From Saprospiraceae bacterium (GTDB lineage: Bacteria; Bacteroidota; Bacteroidia; Chitinophagales; Saprospiraceae), in assembly GCA_015490715.1 (NCBI GenBank), contig WFXH01000027.1, forward strand, positions 1-37,930: 37,930 bases of DNA, written 5' to 3'. This document shows positions 24,684-32,818 of this stretch, piece after piece (within the stretch, counting starts at the first letter, position 1; each line of letters opens with the position of its first letter). The translations under genes and the position numbers were made by a program. The notes under the pieces are model-generated. The model was not told where the DNA came from. It was given only the letters and a program-made list of their open reading frames with translations, and did not search any database.

Positions 24684-25955
24684 ATGATTTACGTCGATTC
24701 AGAAATCAACCCCCTGCGCAAAGTCATTATCCACCGACCTGAGCAGGGCATCGAACGCATCTCTCCACAGGATAGCGAAAAACTCCTCTTCGACGATATC
24801 GTCTACCTGCCGCAAATGCAACGCGAACACGAAGTTTTCGCCGACGTGATGCGGCAATTTACCACCGACGATGGCGTCATCGAAGTCGAACAACTCCTCG
24901 TCGAAACCTTCGACGCCACCGATGAAGGCAAAGAGGAAATCCTTCAGCTCATCCTGCAATTTGAAGAACTCCCCGCTTCGTGGATCGAAAAACTGCGGCC
25001 GCTCTCCCATCGCGAACTCGTCCGCACGCTCCTCAGCGGATACCTCGCCACCGAAGACCGCTATCTCTTCAGTCCCATACCCAATTTCGTCTTTACGCGC
25101 GACATAGCTGTCGTCGTCAAAGACCATGTCTTCATCACCAAGGCCAGCCGCGCTGTGCGCCAACGCGAAAATCTCCTGACGCGATTCTTCTTCCGCTATC
25201 ACCCATCGTTTCAAGACATGATTCGCGAAGACCACATGGTCAACTTCAACAACATCGAAAAATACCCACCCTCCCGCACCGGCCAGCCCGTCGCCCTCGA
25301 AGGAGGCGATATCATGATCTTGTACGAAGATTACCTCATCGTCGGCATCAGCGAACGCACCAACCTCCACGGATTCGAAACCCTCAAGCGAGAAGTGTTC
25401 GACCGCCAGCTCGTCGAATACGTCGTCAAAGTAGCCATACCCCCGCAGCGCAGCTACATGCATTTCGACACTACCCTCACCCAGATTGACGAAAAGCGCT
25501 TTGTCGGCTACAAACCCATCGTCATCGAAGGCCTCGGCTCCAATATCGTCGTCTACGGCAAAAAAGGCACCCAGCGCAACTACGGTTCCTTCAAGGAGTT
25601 TCTCCACGGCGAAATCGACCCACAGATCGAAATCCTGCGCGTGGGACGCGGCATCTCGCCCTTCCAAGAACGCGAGCAGTGGACTGATGCCGCCAATGTC
25701 TTCGCCCTTGCCCCCGGCGTCATCCTCGCCTACGACCGCAATCCTCATACCCTCCAACTCTTCGAAGAAAACGGATTCCAGCTCTTGGGCGCCGAGCAAT
25801 TTCTTCAGCGCACCGCCATGGGCGAGCTCAATCCAGCTTCTCTTCGCAATACCGTCATCAGCCTACCCTCCAGCGAACTGTCGCGCGCACGCGGTGGCCC
25901 ACATTGCATGACGCTGCCCCTCTGGCGAACATCGAAATCCAATCATTGCACATGA
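24684..25955 (+). CDS. arcA: Arginine deiminase family protein
   Basis: Hydrolyses arginine to citrulline and ammonia, the first step of the arginine deiminase pathway. The 423 residues show the amidinotransferase-superfamily catalytic elements: FTRD (137-140), EGGD (206-209), ISERT (222-226), the His/Asp motif MHFDT (259-263) and the nucleophile Cys408 in GGPHCMTLP, all in the order of ArcA. It sits 20 bp after ychF and has an ATGA overlap (25952-25955) with the following secreted-protein gene. No ornithine carbamoyltransferase or carbamate kinase is nearby, so it may serve nitrogen supply or acid resistance rather than the full energy-yielding pathway. A second, distinct superfamily member (CtlX-like) lies 4.7 kb downstream. 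Confidence 0.93.
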   Translation: MIYVDSEINPLRKVIIHRPEQGIERISPQDSEKLLFDDIVYLPQMQREHEVFADVMRQFTTDDGVIEVEQLLVETFDATDEGKEEILQLILQFEELPASWIEKLRPLSHRELVRTLLSGYLATEDRYLFSPIPNFVFTRDIAVVVKDHVFITKASRAVRQRENLLTRFFFRYHPSFQDMIREDHMVNFNNIEKYPPSRTGQPVALEGGDIMILYEDYLIVGISERTNLHGFETLKREVFDRQLVEYVVKVAIPPQRSYMHFDTTLTQIDEKRFVGYKPIVIEGLGSNIVVYGKKGTQRNYGSFKEFLHGEIDPQIEILRVGRGISPFQEREQWTDAANVFALAPGVILAYDRNPHTLQLFEENGFQLLGAEQFLQRTAMGELNPASLRNTVISLPSSELSRARGGPHCMTLPLWRTSKSNHCT

Positions 25956-26524
25956 AACATTTTACACTCCTCATAGCAATCCTCTCTATCGCCCCACACC
26001 TCGGCGCCCAAACGCCTACTTTCCCCACACCCTTTGCCCCACCCTGTCGGTGGACCAACGACCTGCCCACCATCGAACACGCCCTCGCCTTCGATACCCT
26101 TCTAAAATACCGTCCTGCGGAGCTCCAACCTTGGATGCGTGCCACACCACTACTCACCATCTCGGCACGTCTCTACCTACACCAAGCAAAGACCTATCTG
26201 CAGCTGCGATTCTCTTTTTCCGTGCCCCAGGCGCAGACCTACTACGGCCGCATTATGACGGATTACCTCGTGCGCATCATCCTCCTCAATGGCGATAAAA
26301 TCTACCTGCCCGTAGTGCGCAACTACCCACCTTCGACCCTGGGGTCATCGGCACAATACCAAATCGACCTCCAAGTAAAAGACAACGCGCTCAATGCCCT
26401 GCGCCAACACGGTATCGACAAAATCGGGCTGTTCTGGGAAACGGGATACGAAGAATACGACATTCGCTACGTCGACGTATTGCGCAACCAGGCGCGATGT
26501 CTTCAGTTCGTATCCCAAAAATGA
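25952..26524 (+). CDS. Secreted protein, unknown function
   Basis: 190 residues. ATG 25952 is chosen because it overlaps the arginine deiminase stop as ATGA and gives a clean signal peptide, MKHFTLLIAILSIAPHLGAQ, so the product should be periplasmic or outer-membrane associated. An in-frame ATG 48 bp upstream inside arcA would bury the signal peptide. The mature part is aromatic and Tyr-rich with alternating hydrophobic residues (LTISARLYLHQAKTYLQLRFSF, KIYLPVVRNYPP), suggesting beta-sheet. No family recognised. Convergent with the acyltransferase gene, with 48 bp between stops. Confidence 0.75.
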   Translation: MKHFTLLIAILSIAPHLGAQTPTFPTPFAPPCRWTNDLPTIEHALAFDTLLKYRPAELQPWMRATPLLTISARLYLHQAKTYLQLRFSFSVPQAQTYYGRIMTDYLVRIILLNGDKIYLPVVRNYPPSTLGSSAQYQIDLQVKDNALNALRQHGIDKIGLFWETGYEEYDIRYVDVLRNQARCLQFVSQK

Positions 26525-26572
26525 TTTCAGCGATTGGGGCATCCCAGCCTGGGCACCAACCCTTTTATACCT

Positions 26573-27367
26573 CTAAGAGGGAAAATATCGATCGGGATCG
26601 TGATGCATTTCGCGTATTTTTTGATCGATGATGCGCTTGGCACTTGTACGCAACAGCTGCGCATCCTCGCTTTCAAGGGGCTCGCCGATCCACATAGCAC
26701 AGGGGTTACGCCACTTGCCACACTGTAAGACAAACTGCTTCCACAGGGGACGTACGTCCCAGTAATTGGCATGGCGATCGCGGTATTCGATCACCATTGG
26801 ACAGACCTTTCCCCCCGCTCGAGCTGCCTCTTCAAATGCACCTTTTTTAAATGTACGCGTCAACTCCCCGGTATACGTCGTCCCTTCAGGGAAGAGCAAG
26901 ATGCTTCCACCTTTCCGCAGATACTCGTAAATCGAATGGCGCACCTCCTTGAGTGAGGCCACCACTCGCCGACGCAAGTAGAGAATGCCCGCAAACTCCA
27001 TGCCCTTGCCGATGACCGGATAGTCCCGCACCTCCGCCTTGCTCACCGGGATGGCATTCAGGTAAATTAACGCAATCATCGGATCCGACCAGCTGCGGTG
27101 ATTGCACACAAACAAGGCCCCCTCCAAGCTATTGGCCTGAGCCACCGACATGCCGCTCCGACGCACCCGAAAGCCCAAAATCCACATCCCATAGCGCAGA
27201 CATAACCTCCGCATTCGTATGCGCTGACGTATCGACAGTGGGCGCAGCTGATGCCATAGATACGTCGGATAAAAGATCACGGCAATCCACCCATAAAATA
27301 GGAGCAACCGCACTACGGCCAAGGGAAAGCCGTACACCCAAAACCATTCCACTTTTTTCAAACCCAT
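26573..27367 (-). CDS. PlsC-type lysophospholipid acyltransferase
   Basis: Membrane enzyme transferring an acyl chain to a lysophospholipid or 1-acylglycerol-3-phosphate. 264 residues from ATG 27367; upstream codons to 27442 would put an implausible stretch before the first membrane segment. There is a membrane helix at about 9-35 (WVYGFPLAVVRLLLFYGWIA), then the acyltransferase block with NHRSWSD (HxxxxD, catalytic His), the YLRRR pocket segment and FPEGTTYTG. Similar proteins in Bacteroidota serve phospholipid or ornithine-lipid synthesis; which applies is not clear. It is convergent with the secreted-protein gene and faces the small lipoprotein across about 100 bp. Confidence 0.87.
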   Translation of the reverse strand: MGLKKVEWFWVYGFPLAVVRLLLFYGWIAVIFYPTYLWHQLRPLSIRQRIRMRRLCLRYGMWILGFRVRRSGMSVAQANSLEGALFVCNHRSWSDPMIALIYLNAIPVSKAEVRDYPVIGKGMEFAGILYLRRRVVASLKEVRHSIYEYLRKGGSILLFPEGTTYTGELTRTFKKGAFEEAARAGGKVCPMVIEYRDRHANYWDVRPLWKQFVLQCGKWRNPCAMWIGEPLESEDAQLLRTSAKRIIDQKIREMHHDPDRYFPS

Positions 27368-27470
27368 GGGCAAAAAATATGAGCACAAATTTGGCCAATA
27401 ATCCAGAAAGTACGAACTTTGTATACAGCAATATGCCGACATATCGTTGAAATATTAAATCAATTGACCT

Positions 27471-27608
27471 ATGAAAAAGCGAATGTGGATGCGTATAGCC
27501 ATGCTTGCAGTGGTCATTGTTCTCCTCTCTGCATGCAACCGCGGCGTGGGATGCCCAAGTGATTTTTCAGTACACGTCGATGGCCTGCATGCCGTATTGC
27601 CATTTTAA
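27471..27608 (+). CDS. 45-residue small lipoprotein
   Basis: A short frame with a clear lipoprotein signal: MKKRMWMRIAMLAVV then VLLSAC, predicted lipidated Cys22, leaving a mature peptide of about 24 residues (CNRGVGCPSDFS...). A basic N terminus, hydrophobic core, a good lipobox and a second Cys six residues later make it a credible real gene. It is flanked by the divergent acyltransferase gene and a non-coding stretch before the TonB receptor. No family recognised. Confidence 0.65.
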   Translation: MKKRMWMRIAMLAVVIVLLSACNRGVGCPSDFSVHVDGLHAVLPF

Positions 27609-27831
27609 GGACCACCGCATTTTTTATTTCCCCCCTACGTGTGGACACTCTTCTTCCTTTAATGCGTTATCCCTCGCCGGGAAATATGTATCCTCATAGA
27701 CCATCAGAACATCCTCTATTGTAGGCGATATACCCGTTTACCCTGCCTACCATTTCACACACAATAGCCATCTACACTGCTCGGTAACCTTATTCACAGG
27801 GGCATCTATGAGCATGGGCTCCGCAGACATG

Positions 27832-27857
27832 AGAAATTTTTTATATAAAATATTTCT
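27832..27857. promoter_or_regulatory. 26-bp near-perfect palindrome, candidate operator
   Basis: The left half is AGAAATTTTTTAT and the right half is its reverse complement at 12 of 13 positions (one mismatched pair, position 7). It ends 20 bp before the likely -7 element of the TonB receptor, so it covers the expected -33 region and the sequence just upstream. A dimeric regulator could bind there. It is a different motif from a canonical Fur box. Confidence 0.55.
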
Positions 27858-27877
27858 ACATATATGAAAAACTACGT

Positions 27878-27884
27878 TATTTTG
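27878..27884 (+). promoter_or_regulatory. Possible -7 element of the TonB receptor gene
   Basis: TATTTTG, one T short of TAnnTTTG, about 53 bp before the ATG. The position relative to the palindrome supports it, but the match is imperfect. Confidence 0.4.
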
Positions 27885-27936
27885 CCCCCGATAACTCAGG
27901 GTCTTAGACGAACCAACTAACCAAAATATCCAAATT

Positions 27937-30531
27937 ATGAAGAGACTAACGACAGCGTTTATCGCACTGGTCTGCAGCACAGGGCTCCTCATGGGCCAAG
28001 CTACCCTCAAGGGTAAAGTAGTGAGTGCTACCTCCGACGAACCTCTGATCGGTGCTTCGGTCTTATTGGCCGGCACCAATAAGGGTACAGTGACCGACGT
28101 AGACGGCATGTTTAGCTTAAAAGACGTCCCGAGCGGAACGCAAACCCTTGAAATTTCCTACCTCGGATACCAGACGCGGACCATTCAAGTCGATGTGCCG
28201 TCGAGTGGAATGGTCGACCTCGGCACCATCGAGCTGGAAGAAGGCGGTGTAGGCCTCAAAGAAGTCGTCGTCACCGGCGTGATGGACATCGTACGAGATC
28301 GACGTACCCCTGTGGCCGTATCGACCATCACCGCTCAAGAAATCCAATTAAAGAGCGTGGGCAATGTCGAATTTCCCGAAGTGATGAAAAACACGCCTTC
28401 GGTATACGTATCCCACCAGACGGGCTTTGGCGATTCGCGCATGTACCTGCGCGGCTTTGACCAGGTCAATACGGCCTTCCTGCTCAACGGCCAACCCATC
28501 AACGGCATGGAAGACGGCAAGATGTACTGGTCGAACTGGGCAGGAATGTCCGATATCGCCACGCTCGTCCAAGTGCAACGCGGCCTCGGAAGCTCCAAAC
28601 TCGCCATCTCCTCCGTAGGCGGTACCGTCAACATCGTCACCAAGACCATCGAAAACAAAAAAGGCGGCTTCGTCCGCTTCATGCTCGGCAACGACAACTA
28701 CATCAAGGGAACCGTGGCCTACAACACAGGACTGATTAACAACAAATGGGCCGTGTCTTTCCTCTTAGACCACTGGCAAGGCGACCGCAAATGGCCCGAT
28801 GGCACCTGGGGTAGCGGACAAAATTACTTCTTCAGCGTCGGCTATAAACCCGCCGCCAATCACTCCGTCAACTTCCTCATCACCGGCGCTCCACAGTACC
28901 ACGGGCAGCGATGGTCCCAAAAGGAATCCACCATCCGCGAAAACCCGCGCTTTAACCAACACTGGGGCTACGACTATGTCGACGGCGACTCCATACTCAT
29001 GACTGAGCGCCTCAACTTCTACCACAAACCCATCATCAACCTGAGCTGGGATTGGGACATCGACGAAATTTCCAAGCTCTCTTCCGTACTCTATGCATCC
29101 TTCGGCCGCGGTGGCGGTACAGGCCCCTACGGAAGAAAGCGCGTCCGCACCGCAGATGGACAGGTCGACTTTGCCGCAATCCGCAAAAACAACGAACAGG
29201 ATAGCGACGGCATAGGCAAGTACCGCGAAAACTACGCCCTGCGCGCCTCTATGAACAACCACCAGTGGTACGGCAACGTCACCAACTACGAACGTCAACT
29301 TAACGACAACATCAGCTTGAGCCTCGGCTGGGATTTCCGCTGGTATACCGGCGACCACTTCCGTCAGCTCGTCAACCTCCTCGGATTACAAGGCTGGAAC
29401 GACGCCTACCGCCATCACAGCCGTCCCTCCGACTACGTCGTCACAGCAACCTTCGATCCCAACCCCTGGACCACCGTCTTCAAATACGCCAAACCCGAAG
29501 AACGCATCGCCTACGACTACTCCGAGACCATCAATTACCAGGGCGTCTTCGGTCAAGTAGAATACGTCCAAGGCCCCTTTACCACCTTCGTCCAGGGCGC
29601 ACTGTCCAATCAAACCTATCAACGCCAGGGCCGCTGGACCTCTAACGAAAAGTCCAAAAAGGTCAACCGCCCCGGCTTCAACATCAAAACCGGCGCCTCG
29701 TACACCGTGATGGACAACCACACTGTGTTCTTCAACACGGGATACTACTCACGCCAGCCGTTTTCGGACAATATCTACAAAGACGTGCGCTATTCCAACG
29801 AGCACCTGCCCACTGTGGCCAACGAAGAAATCCTTGGCTTCGAAGCAGGGTATAAGTTCCGCATGGGCTCGTTCCTCCGTGCCAACCTCAACTTCTACTC
29901 CACCCGATGGGGCAACCGCACCTACATCCGCATCTTCACCAACGACAACGGCACGCCCGACGACGAGTCCGACGACTTTACCCAACGCAACGTCGAAACG
30001 GGCATCGGCCAACACCACAAAGGCGTCGAATTCGACATCGCTCTCAAGACCGATATGCTGACGTGGAGAGCCTACACCTCTATCGGCGATTGGCGCTATC
30101 TCAAAATCCGCAAAGTGACCGCCTACAACGACGACACCGGTGAAGTCATCGCCGAAGACGAAGGCGCCGACCTGACCAACGTCCACGTGCCCAATGCACC
30201 ACAACAACAATTCGGTAGCTCCATCCGCATCGAGCCCATCCAAAACCTCATGTTCGACCTCGACTTCAACTACTACGCCAAAATCTACCGCAGAGACGGC
30301 GCATCCAGCCGAGACATCATCATCCGCGAAGACCTCGGCGTACTCGATCCCTACTACATGATCGATGCCGGCCTGGGTTACAAAATGCAGTTCGGCCAAT
30401 ATCCCATCACCTTCCGACTCAACGTCTACAACGTCGAAAACAAGCAAACCGTCATCGTCCAAACCGATCCCTACGGCGTCATCAACCACAACGGATTGAC
30501 CTGGAATGCCTTCGTACGAGTAGACTTCTAA
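27937..30531 (+). CDS. TonB-dependent outer-membrane receptor
   Basis: Outer-membrane active transporter of 864 residues. Signal peptide MKRLTTAFIALVCSTGLLMG, then a carboxypeptidase-regulatory-like beta-sandwich (about 22-105: LKGKVVSATSDEPLIGASV ... VDGMFSLKDVPSG), the TonB plug (about 108-235, with VVVTGVMD near its start), and a 22-strand-type barrel ending in an aromatic residue (FVRVDF). The substrate is unknown. No SusD-type lipoprotein follows, so it is not a SusCD pair; it is shorter than typical SusC proteins of about 1000 residues. It may import iron, cobalamin or a small oligosaccharide. A 26-bp palindrome upstream suggests regulated expression. A strong terminator follows 54 bp after the stop. 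Confidence 0.95.
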   Translation: MKRLTTAFIALVCSTGLLMGQATLKGKVVSATSDEPLIGASVLLAGTNKGTVTDVDGMFSLKDVPSGTQTLEISYLGYQTRTIQVDVPSSGMVDLGTIELEEGGVGLKEVVVTGVMDIVRDRRTPVAVSTITAQEIQLKSVGNVEFPEVMKNTPSVYVSHQTGFGDSRMYLRGFDQVNTAFLLNGQPINGMEDGKMYWSNWAGMSDIATLVQVQRGLGSSKLAISSVGGTVNIVTKTIENKKGGFVRFMLGNDNYIKGTVAYNTGLINNKWAVSFLLDHWQGDRKWPDGTWGSGQNYFFSVGYKPAANHSVNFLITGAPQYHGQRWSQKESTIRENPRFNQHWGYDYVDGDSILMTERLNFYHKPIINLSWDWDIDEISKLSSVLYASFGRGGGTGPYGRKRVRTADGQVDFAAIRKNNEQDSDGIGKYRENYALRASMNNHQWYGNVTNYERQLNDNISLSLGWDFRWYTGDHFRQLVNLLGLQGWNDAYRHHSRPSDYVVTATFDPNPWTTVFKYAKPEERIAYDYSETINYQGVFGQVEYVQGPFTTFVQGALSNQTYQRQGRWTSNEKSKKVNRPGFNIKTGASYTVMDNHTVFFNTGYYSRQPFSDNIYKDVRYSNEHLPTVANEEILGFEAGYKFRMGSFLRANLNFYSTRWGNRTYIRIFTNDNGTPDDESDDFTQRNVETGIGQHHKGVEFDIALKTDMLTWRAYTSIGDWRYLKIRKVTAYNDDTGEVIAEDEGADLTNVHVPNAPQQQFGSSIRIEPIQNLMFDLDFNYYAKIYRRDGASSRDIIIREDLGVLDPYYMIDAGLGYKMQFGQYPITFRLNVYNVENKQTVIVQTDPYGVINHNGLTWNAFVRVDF

Positions 30532-30584
30532 GAGTTAACGGGAGCTATTTTCTATTTTTTTGTTTAGGACAACATAACTATTGT

Positions 30585-30620
30585 GCCCACACCTGCTTTG
30601 CAGGTGTGGGCATTTTTTTT
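30585..30620 (+). terminator. Strong intrinsic terminator of the TonB receptor gene
   Basis: Perfect 12-bp stem GCCCACACCTGC / GCAGGTGTGGGC with a TTT loop, then A and eight T. It ends 20 bp before the stop of the convergent CtlX-like gene. Confidence 0.93.
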
Positions 30621-30640
30621 GGGCTTACCGAAATTGGGTA

Positions 30641-31582
30641 TTAAATCGTTGGCGGGCAGAAGATTTCCGCGATCATGCAGCGTGCACTGCCACCACCTAA
30701 AGCCTCAATCGTGCCAATGTCGACGGGTAAGAGCTGTCGTCCACCGCGCTCGAACACCTCCCGCTGGGCGGGTTTTAAATGTCGCAGTGCCGTCTGAGAC
30801 AACACCAAATAGTGCGTTCCATCGCTCGATCGCAACTCAATGACATTACCCACAAAGTGCTCAAGCTGGTCAAAATCGATATCGACGATCTCTCTGCCCG
30901 TCTGTTCGATACGGGTCAGGATGCGCTTGCGCTCTTGACGATCAACAATGCACTGGCTACAAACCACGACGAAGTCCGACCCTACGGCCATCAAGACATT
31001 GGTGTGATAGATCGGTCGACCTTGCCGATCTTGTACTCGAAAGAGCTGCACTTCATAGCCCATGATTTCGGCAAAGTACCGCAACACATCGGGATGCGTG
31101 CGCCTGCTGAGGGAGGCAAAGGCGATTTTATTGGTCCGATCTAAGACCATGCTGCCCGTACCCTCGAGGTACTTTTCCGCCCGCTCAAAGTGCTCTAAGT
31201 GGATCGTACGCCGAATGTCGTAGCGCTCCTTTAACCGTTGAAGGATATCTGCACGGCGCTCCCGACGACGGATGGGCGACATCATCGGATACAGTACTAC
31301 GGTACCATCGGCATGAAAGCTCACCCAATTGTTGGGGAACACCGCATCGGGCGAACCGGCACCATCGACATCTTCAAACACTTCGACATGTATACCGCGC
31401 TCCCTCAACGTCCGCACCATCCGATAAAATTCGTCTGCTGCGCGCTCGTGCACCGCCTCCGTCTGATCCATAGCGGAGTGAATGAAGGCATTGTCTTCAA
31501 GTGTATCGGCATTGATGCCAAAGCGCGCAGGCTTGACCATGAGGATGTGCGCCGTCGGTAGAACAATGTGCTTTGCCTCCAT
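30641..31582 (-). CDS. ctlX: CtlX-type citrulline/arginine-modifying hydrolase
   Basis: Amidinotransferase/arginine-deiminase superfamily member, 313 residues from ATG 31582 (an in-frame TTG precedes it). It resembles CtlX: MVKPARFGINADTLEDNAF, PDAVFPNNWVSFH (the Asp and Asn-Trp signature), LYPMMSPIRRRER, the catalytic His in YHTNVLMAVGSDFVVVC, and the Cys nucleophile in GGGSARCMIAEIF (Cys302). CtlX of Francisella is described as a citrulline ureidase; whether this protein takes citrulline or another guanidino/ureido compound is not certain. It is unlike the arginine deiminase at 24.7 kb in length and motif detail. A -7-like TATCTTCG lies on the minus strand at 31603-31610. Confidence 0.85.
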   Translation of the reverse strand: MEAKHIVLPTAHILMVKPARFGINADTLEDNAFIHSAMDQTEAVHERAADEFYRMVRTLRERGIHVEVFEDVDGAGSPDAVFPNNWVSFHADGTVVLYPMMSPIRRRERRADILQRLKERYDIRRTIHLEHFERAEKYLEGTGSMVLDRTNKIAFASLSRRTHPDVLRYFAEIMGYEVQLFRVQDRQGRPIYHTNVLMAVGSDFVVVCSQCIVDRQERKRILTRIEQTGREIVDIDFDQLEHFVGNVIELRSSDGTHYLVLSQTALRHLKPAQREVFERGGRQLLPVDIGTIEALGGGSARCMIAEIFCPPTI

Positions 31583-31696
31583 CAATGGTGGTTTTCCGCA
31601 CGCGAAGATAGACCAATATGCACAGAGTGCGATAATCAGTCCGCTACAGTTGTCACAAAGGTAGCCTTCTGTCGCTCCAAGTACGGTGCAATGGAC

Positions 31697-31704
31697 TAAT
31701 TTTG
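31697..31704 (+). promoter_or_regulatory. Promoter of the nucleotidyltransferase gene
   Basis: TAATTTTG, a perfect TAnnTTTG -7 element. Predicted transcription start is about 31711. This excludes an in-frame TTG at 31702 as start and favours ATG 31723 (12-nt leader). Confidence 0.55.
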
Positions 31705-31722
31705 CAGCAAATTGGATGGAAC

Positions 31723-32637
31723 ATGCAGGACCCTTCTCTCGTCGTACTCGCCGCCGGCATGGGCTCGCGCTATAAGGGACTCAAACAAATGGACGATATC
31801 GGCCCCAACGGCGAAACCCTCATCGATTACGCCCTCTACGATGCGCTACAGGCCGGATTTAAAAAAATCGTCTTCATCATCCGCGAGGATTTTCACGCGG
31901 CCTTTCAGGAGCACTTCGACGGCAAACTCTCCAGACACATCGTCACTCATTACGTCGACCAACGCCTCGACGACCTCCCCGATGGTTTTATCCCCCCACC
32001 CGACCGACAAAAGCCGTGGGGGACCGCCCATGCAGTGTGGAGCGTGCGCCACGTGGTACACGAACCCTTCGCCGTCATCAACGCCGACGATTACTACGGC
32101 AGGGAAGCCTTCGTGTTGATGTACGACTATCTGACACACCTGCCCATCGACCAATACCGCTACGGTACCGTGGTTTATCCCCTCCAACACACCCTCTCAT
32201 CCCACGGTACCGTCAACAGGGGAATCTGCCAAATCAATGCCCAAGACCAGCTGCTCAGCGTGACCGAGTGCAAAAATATCGAGCGACAGCCCGACGGTAC
32301 CATACGCGGCATCGTCGACGGCAAGCACACCATCGAAATTGACGAAGACACTTATACCTCCATGAACTTCTGGGGATTGAGCCCTTCGATCTTTCCGCCC
32401 TTGAGGGAGTATCTGGTGGATTTCCTGCGCCGACACGCCGACGACGCCAAAGCCGAAATCTACATCCCCGACGTGATCATGCGCCTCATCCGCGAAAGAG
32501 GGGCCGTAGTCGATGTATTGCGCTCCCCACAAGCCGAATGGTTTGGCGTGACCTACCGCGAAGACAAACCACATGTGCTCCAGCGCATACGCGCCCTCAT
32601 CGACGCTGGCGTCTATCCAGAAAAGCTGTGGTCCTGA
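31723..32637 (+). CDS. Sugar-phosphate nucleotidyltransferase-like protein
   Basis: Cytosolic NTP-transferase-fold protein, 304 residues. The glycine-rich nucleotide loop is LAAGMGSRYKGLKQM (about residues 8-22), followed by IGPNGETLIDYALYDALQAGFKKIVFIIR, PWGTAHAVWSV, and the metal-binding Asp pair in VINADDYYG. This pattern matches the NTP_transferase family (such as glucose-1-phosphate thymidylyl- or uridylyltransferases) but not a specific one; the Bacteroidota members of this type are mostly unassigned. The start was set at ATG 31723 because the promoter overlaps the earlier in-frame codons. It is monocistronic and followed by a gap with two hairpins. Confidence 0.88.
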   Translation: MQDPSLVVLAAGMGSRYKGLKQMDDIGPNGETLIDYALYDALQAGFKKIVFIIREDFHAAFQEHFDGKLSRHIVTHYVDQRLDDLPDGFIPPPDRQKPWGTAHAVWSVRHVVHEPFAVINADDYYGREAFVLMYDYLTHLPIDQYRYGTVVYPLQHTLSSHGTVNRGICQINAQDQLLSVTECKNIERQPDGTIRGIVDGKHTIEIDEDTYTSMNFWGLSPSIFPPLREYLVDFLRRHADDAKAEIYIPDVIMRLIRERGAVVDVLRSPQAEWFGVTYREDKPHVLQRIRALIDAGVYPEKLWS

Positions 32638-32644
32638 TATACGG

Positions 32645-32701
32645 AGCACCAGCTATGGGTATCCCTTTCCCTATGGGATGACGGAGGGCATGAGCTGTGC
32701 T
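32645..32701 (+). other. Imperfect long hairpin after the nucleotidyltransferase gene
   Basis: Arms AGCACCAGCT and AGCTGTGCT pair with one bulged C, enclosing an inner ATCCC/GGGAT stem. It begins 7 bp after the stop codon. There is no T-run, so it is not a canonical intrinsic terminator; it may protect the mRNA 3' end. Confidence 0.45.
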
Positions 32702-32748
32702 GAATGAGTCACACCACTAAAGATCCTGTCGCTGCAGGCAAGCATCGA

Positions 32749-32807
32749 CCATTTCATACAAAGGATAATAGCACTTAGATGTATAAAATCGTTGAAAAGG
32801 TGCTATT
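32749..32807. repeat. Hairpin and two copies of the recurring word
   Basis: AATAGCAC (32767-32774) and GTGCTATT (32800-32807) form an 8-bp stem, extendable by TT/AA past one bulged base. The loop holds TATAAAATCG (32782-32791), and the outer flank holds CCATTTCATA (32749-32758), the same word family on the other strand. The stretch lies between convergent stop codons and encodes no protein I can support. Confidence 0.5.
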
Positions 32808-32818
32808 CGCACACCGCG

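Larger units (their letters stand above)
27609..27936. other. Non-coding stretch upstream of the TonB receptor
   Basis: 328 bp without a credible gene. It contains the 26-bp palindrome (27832-27857) and the -7-like element (27878-27884). The first 200 bp hold nothing I can recognise. Confidence 0.5.

Noticed and set aside
24699-25799. A 366-codon open frame on the minus strand opposite arginine deiminase
   Set aside because: Antisense shadow rich in Asp, Glu, Val and Phe, no motifs; the plus-strand gene has all catalytic residues.
27937-30531. A SusC-type half of a SusCD polysaccharide locus
   Set aside because: No SusD-like lipoprotein or glycoside hydrolase follows; a strong terminator ends the unit. 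Called a TonB-dependent receptor only.
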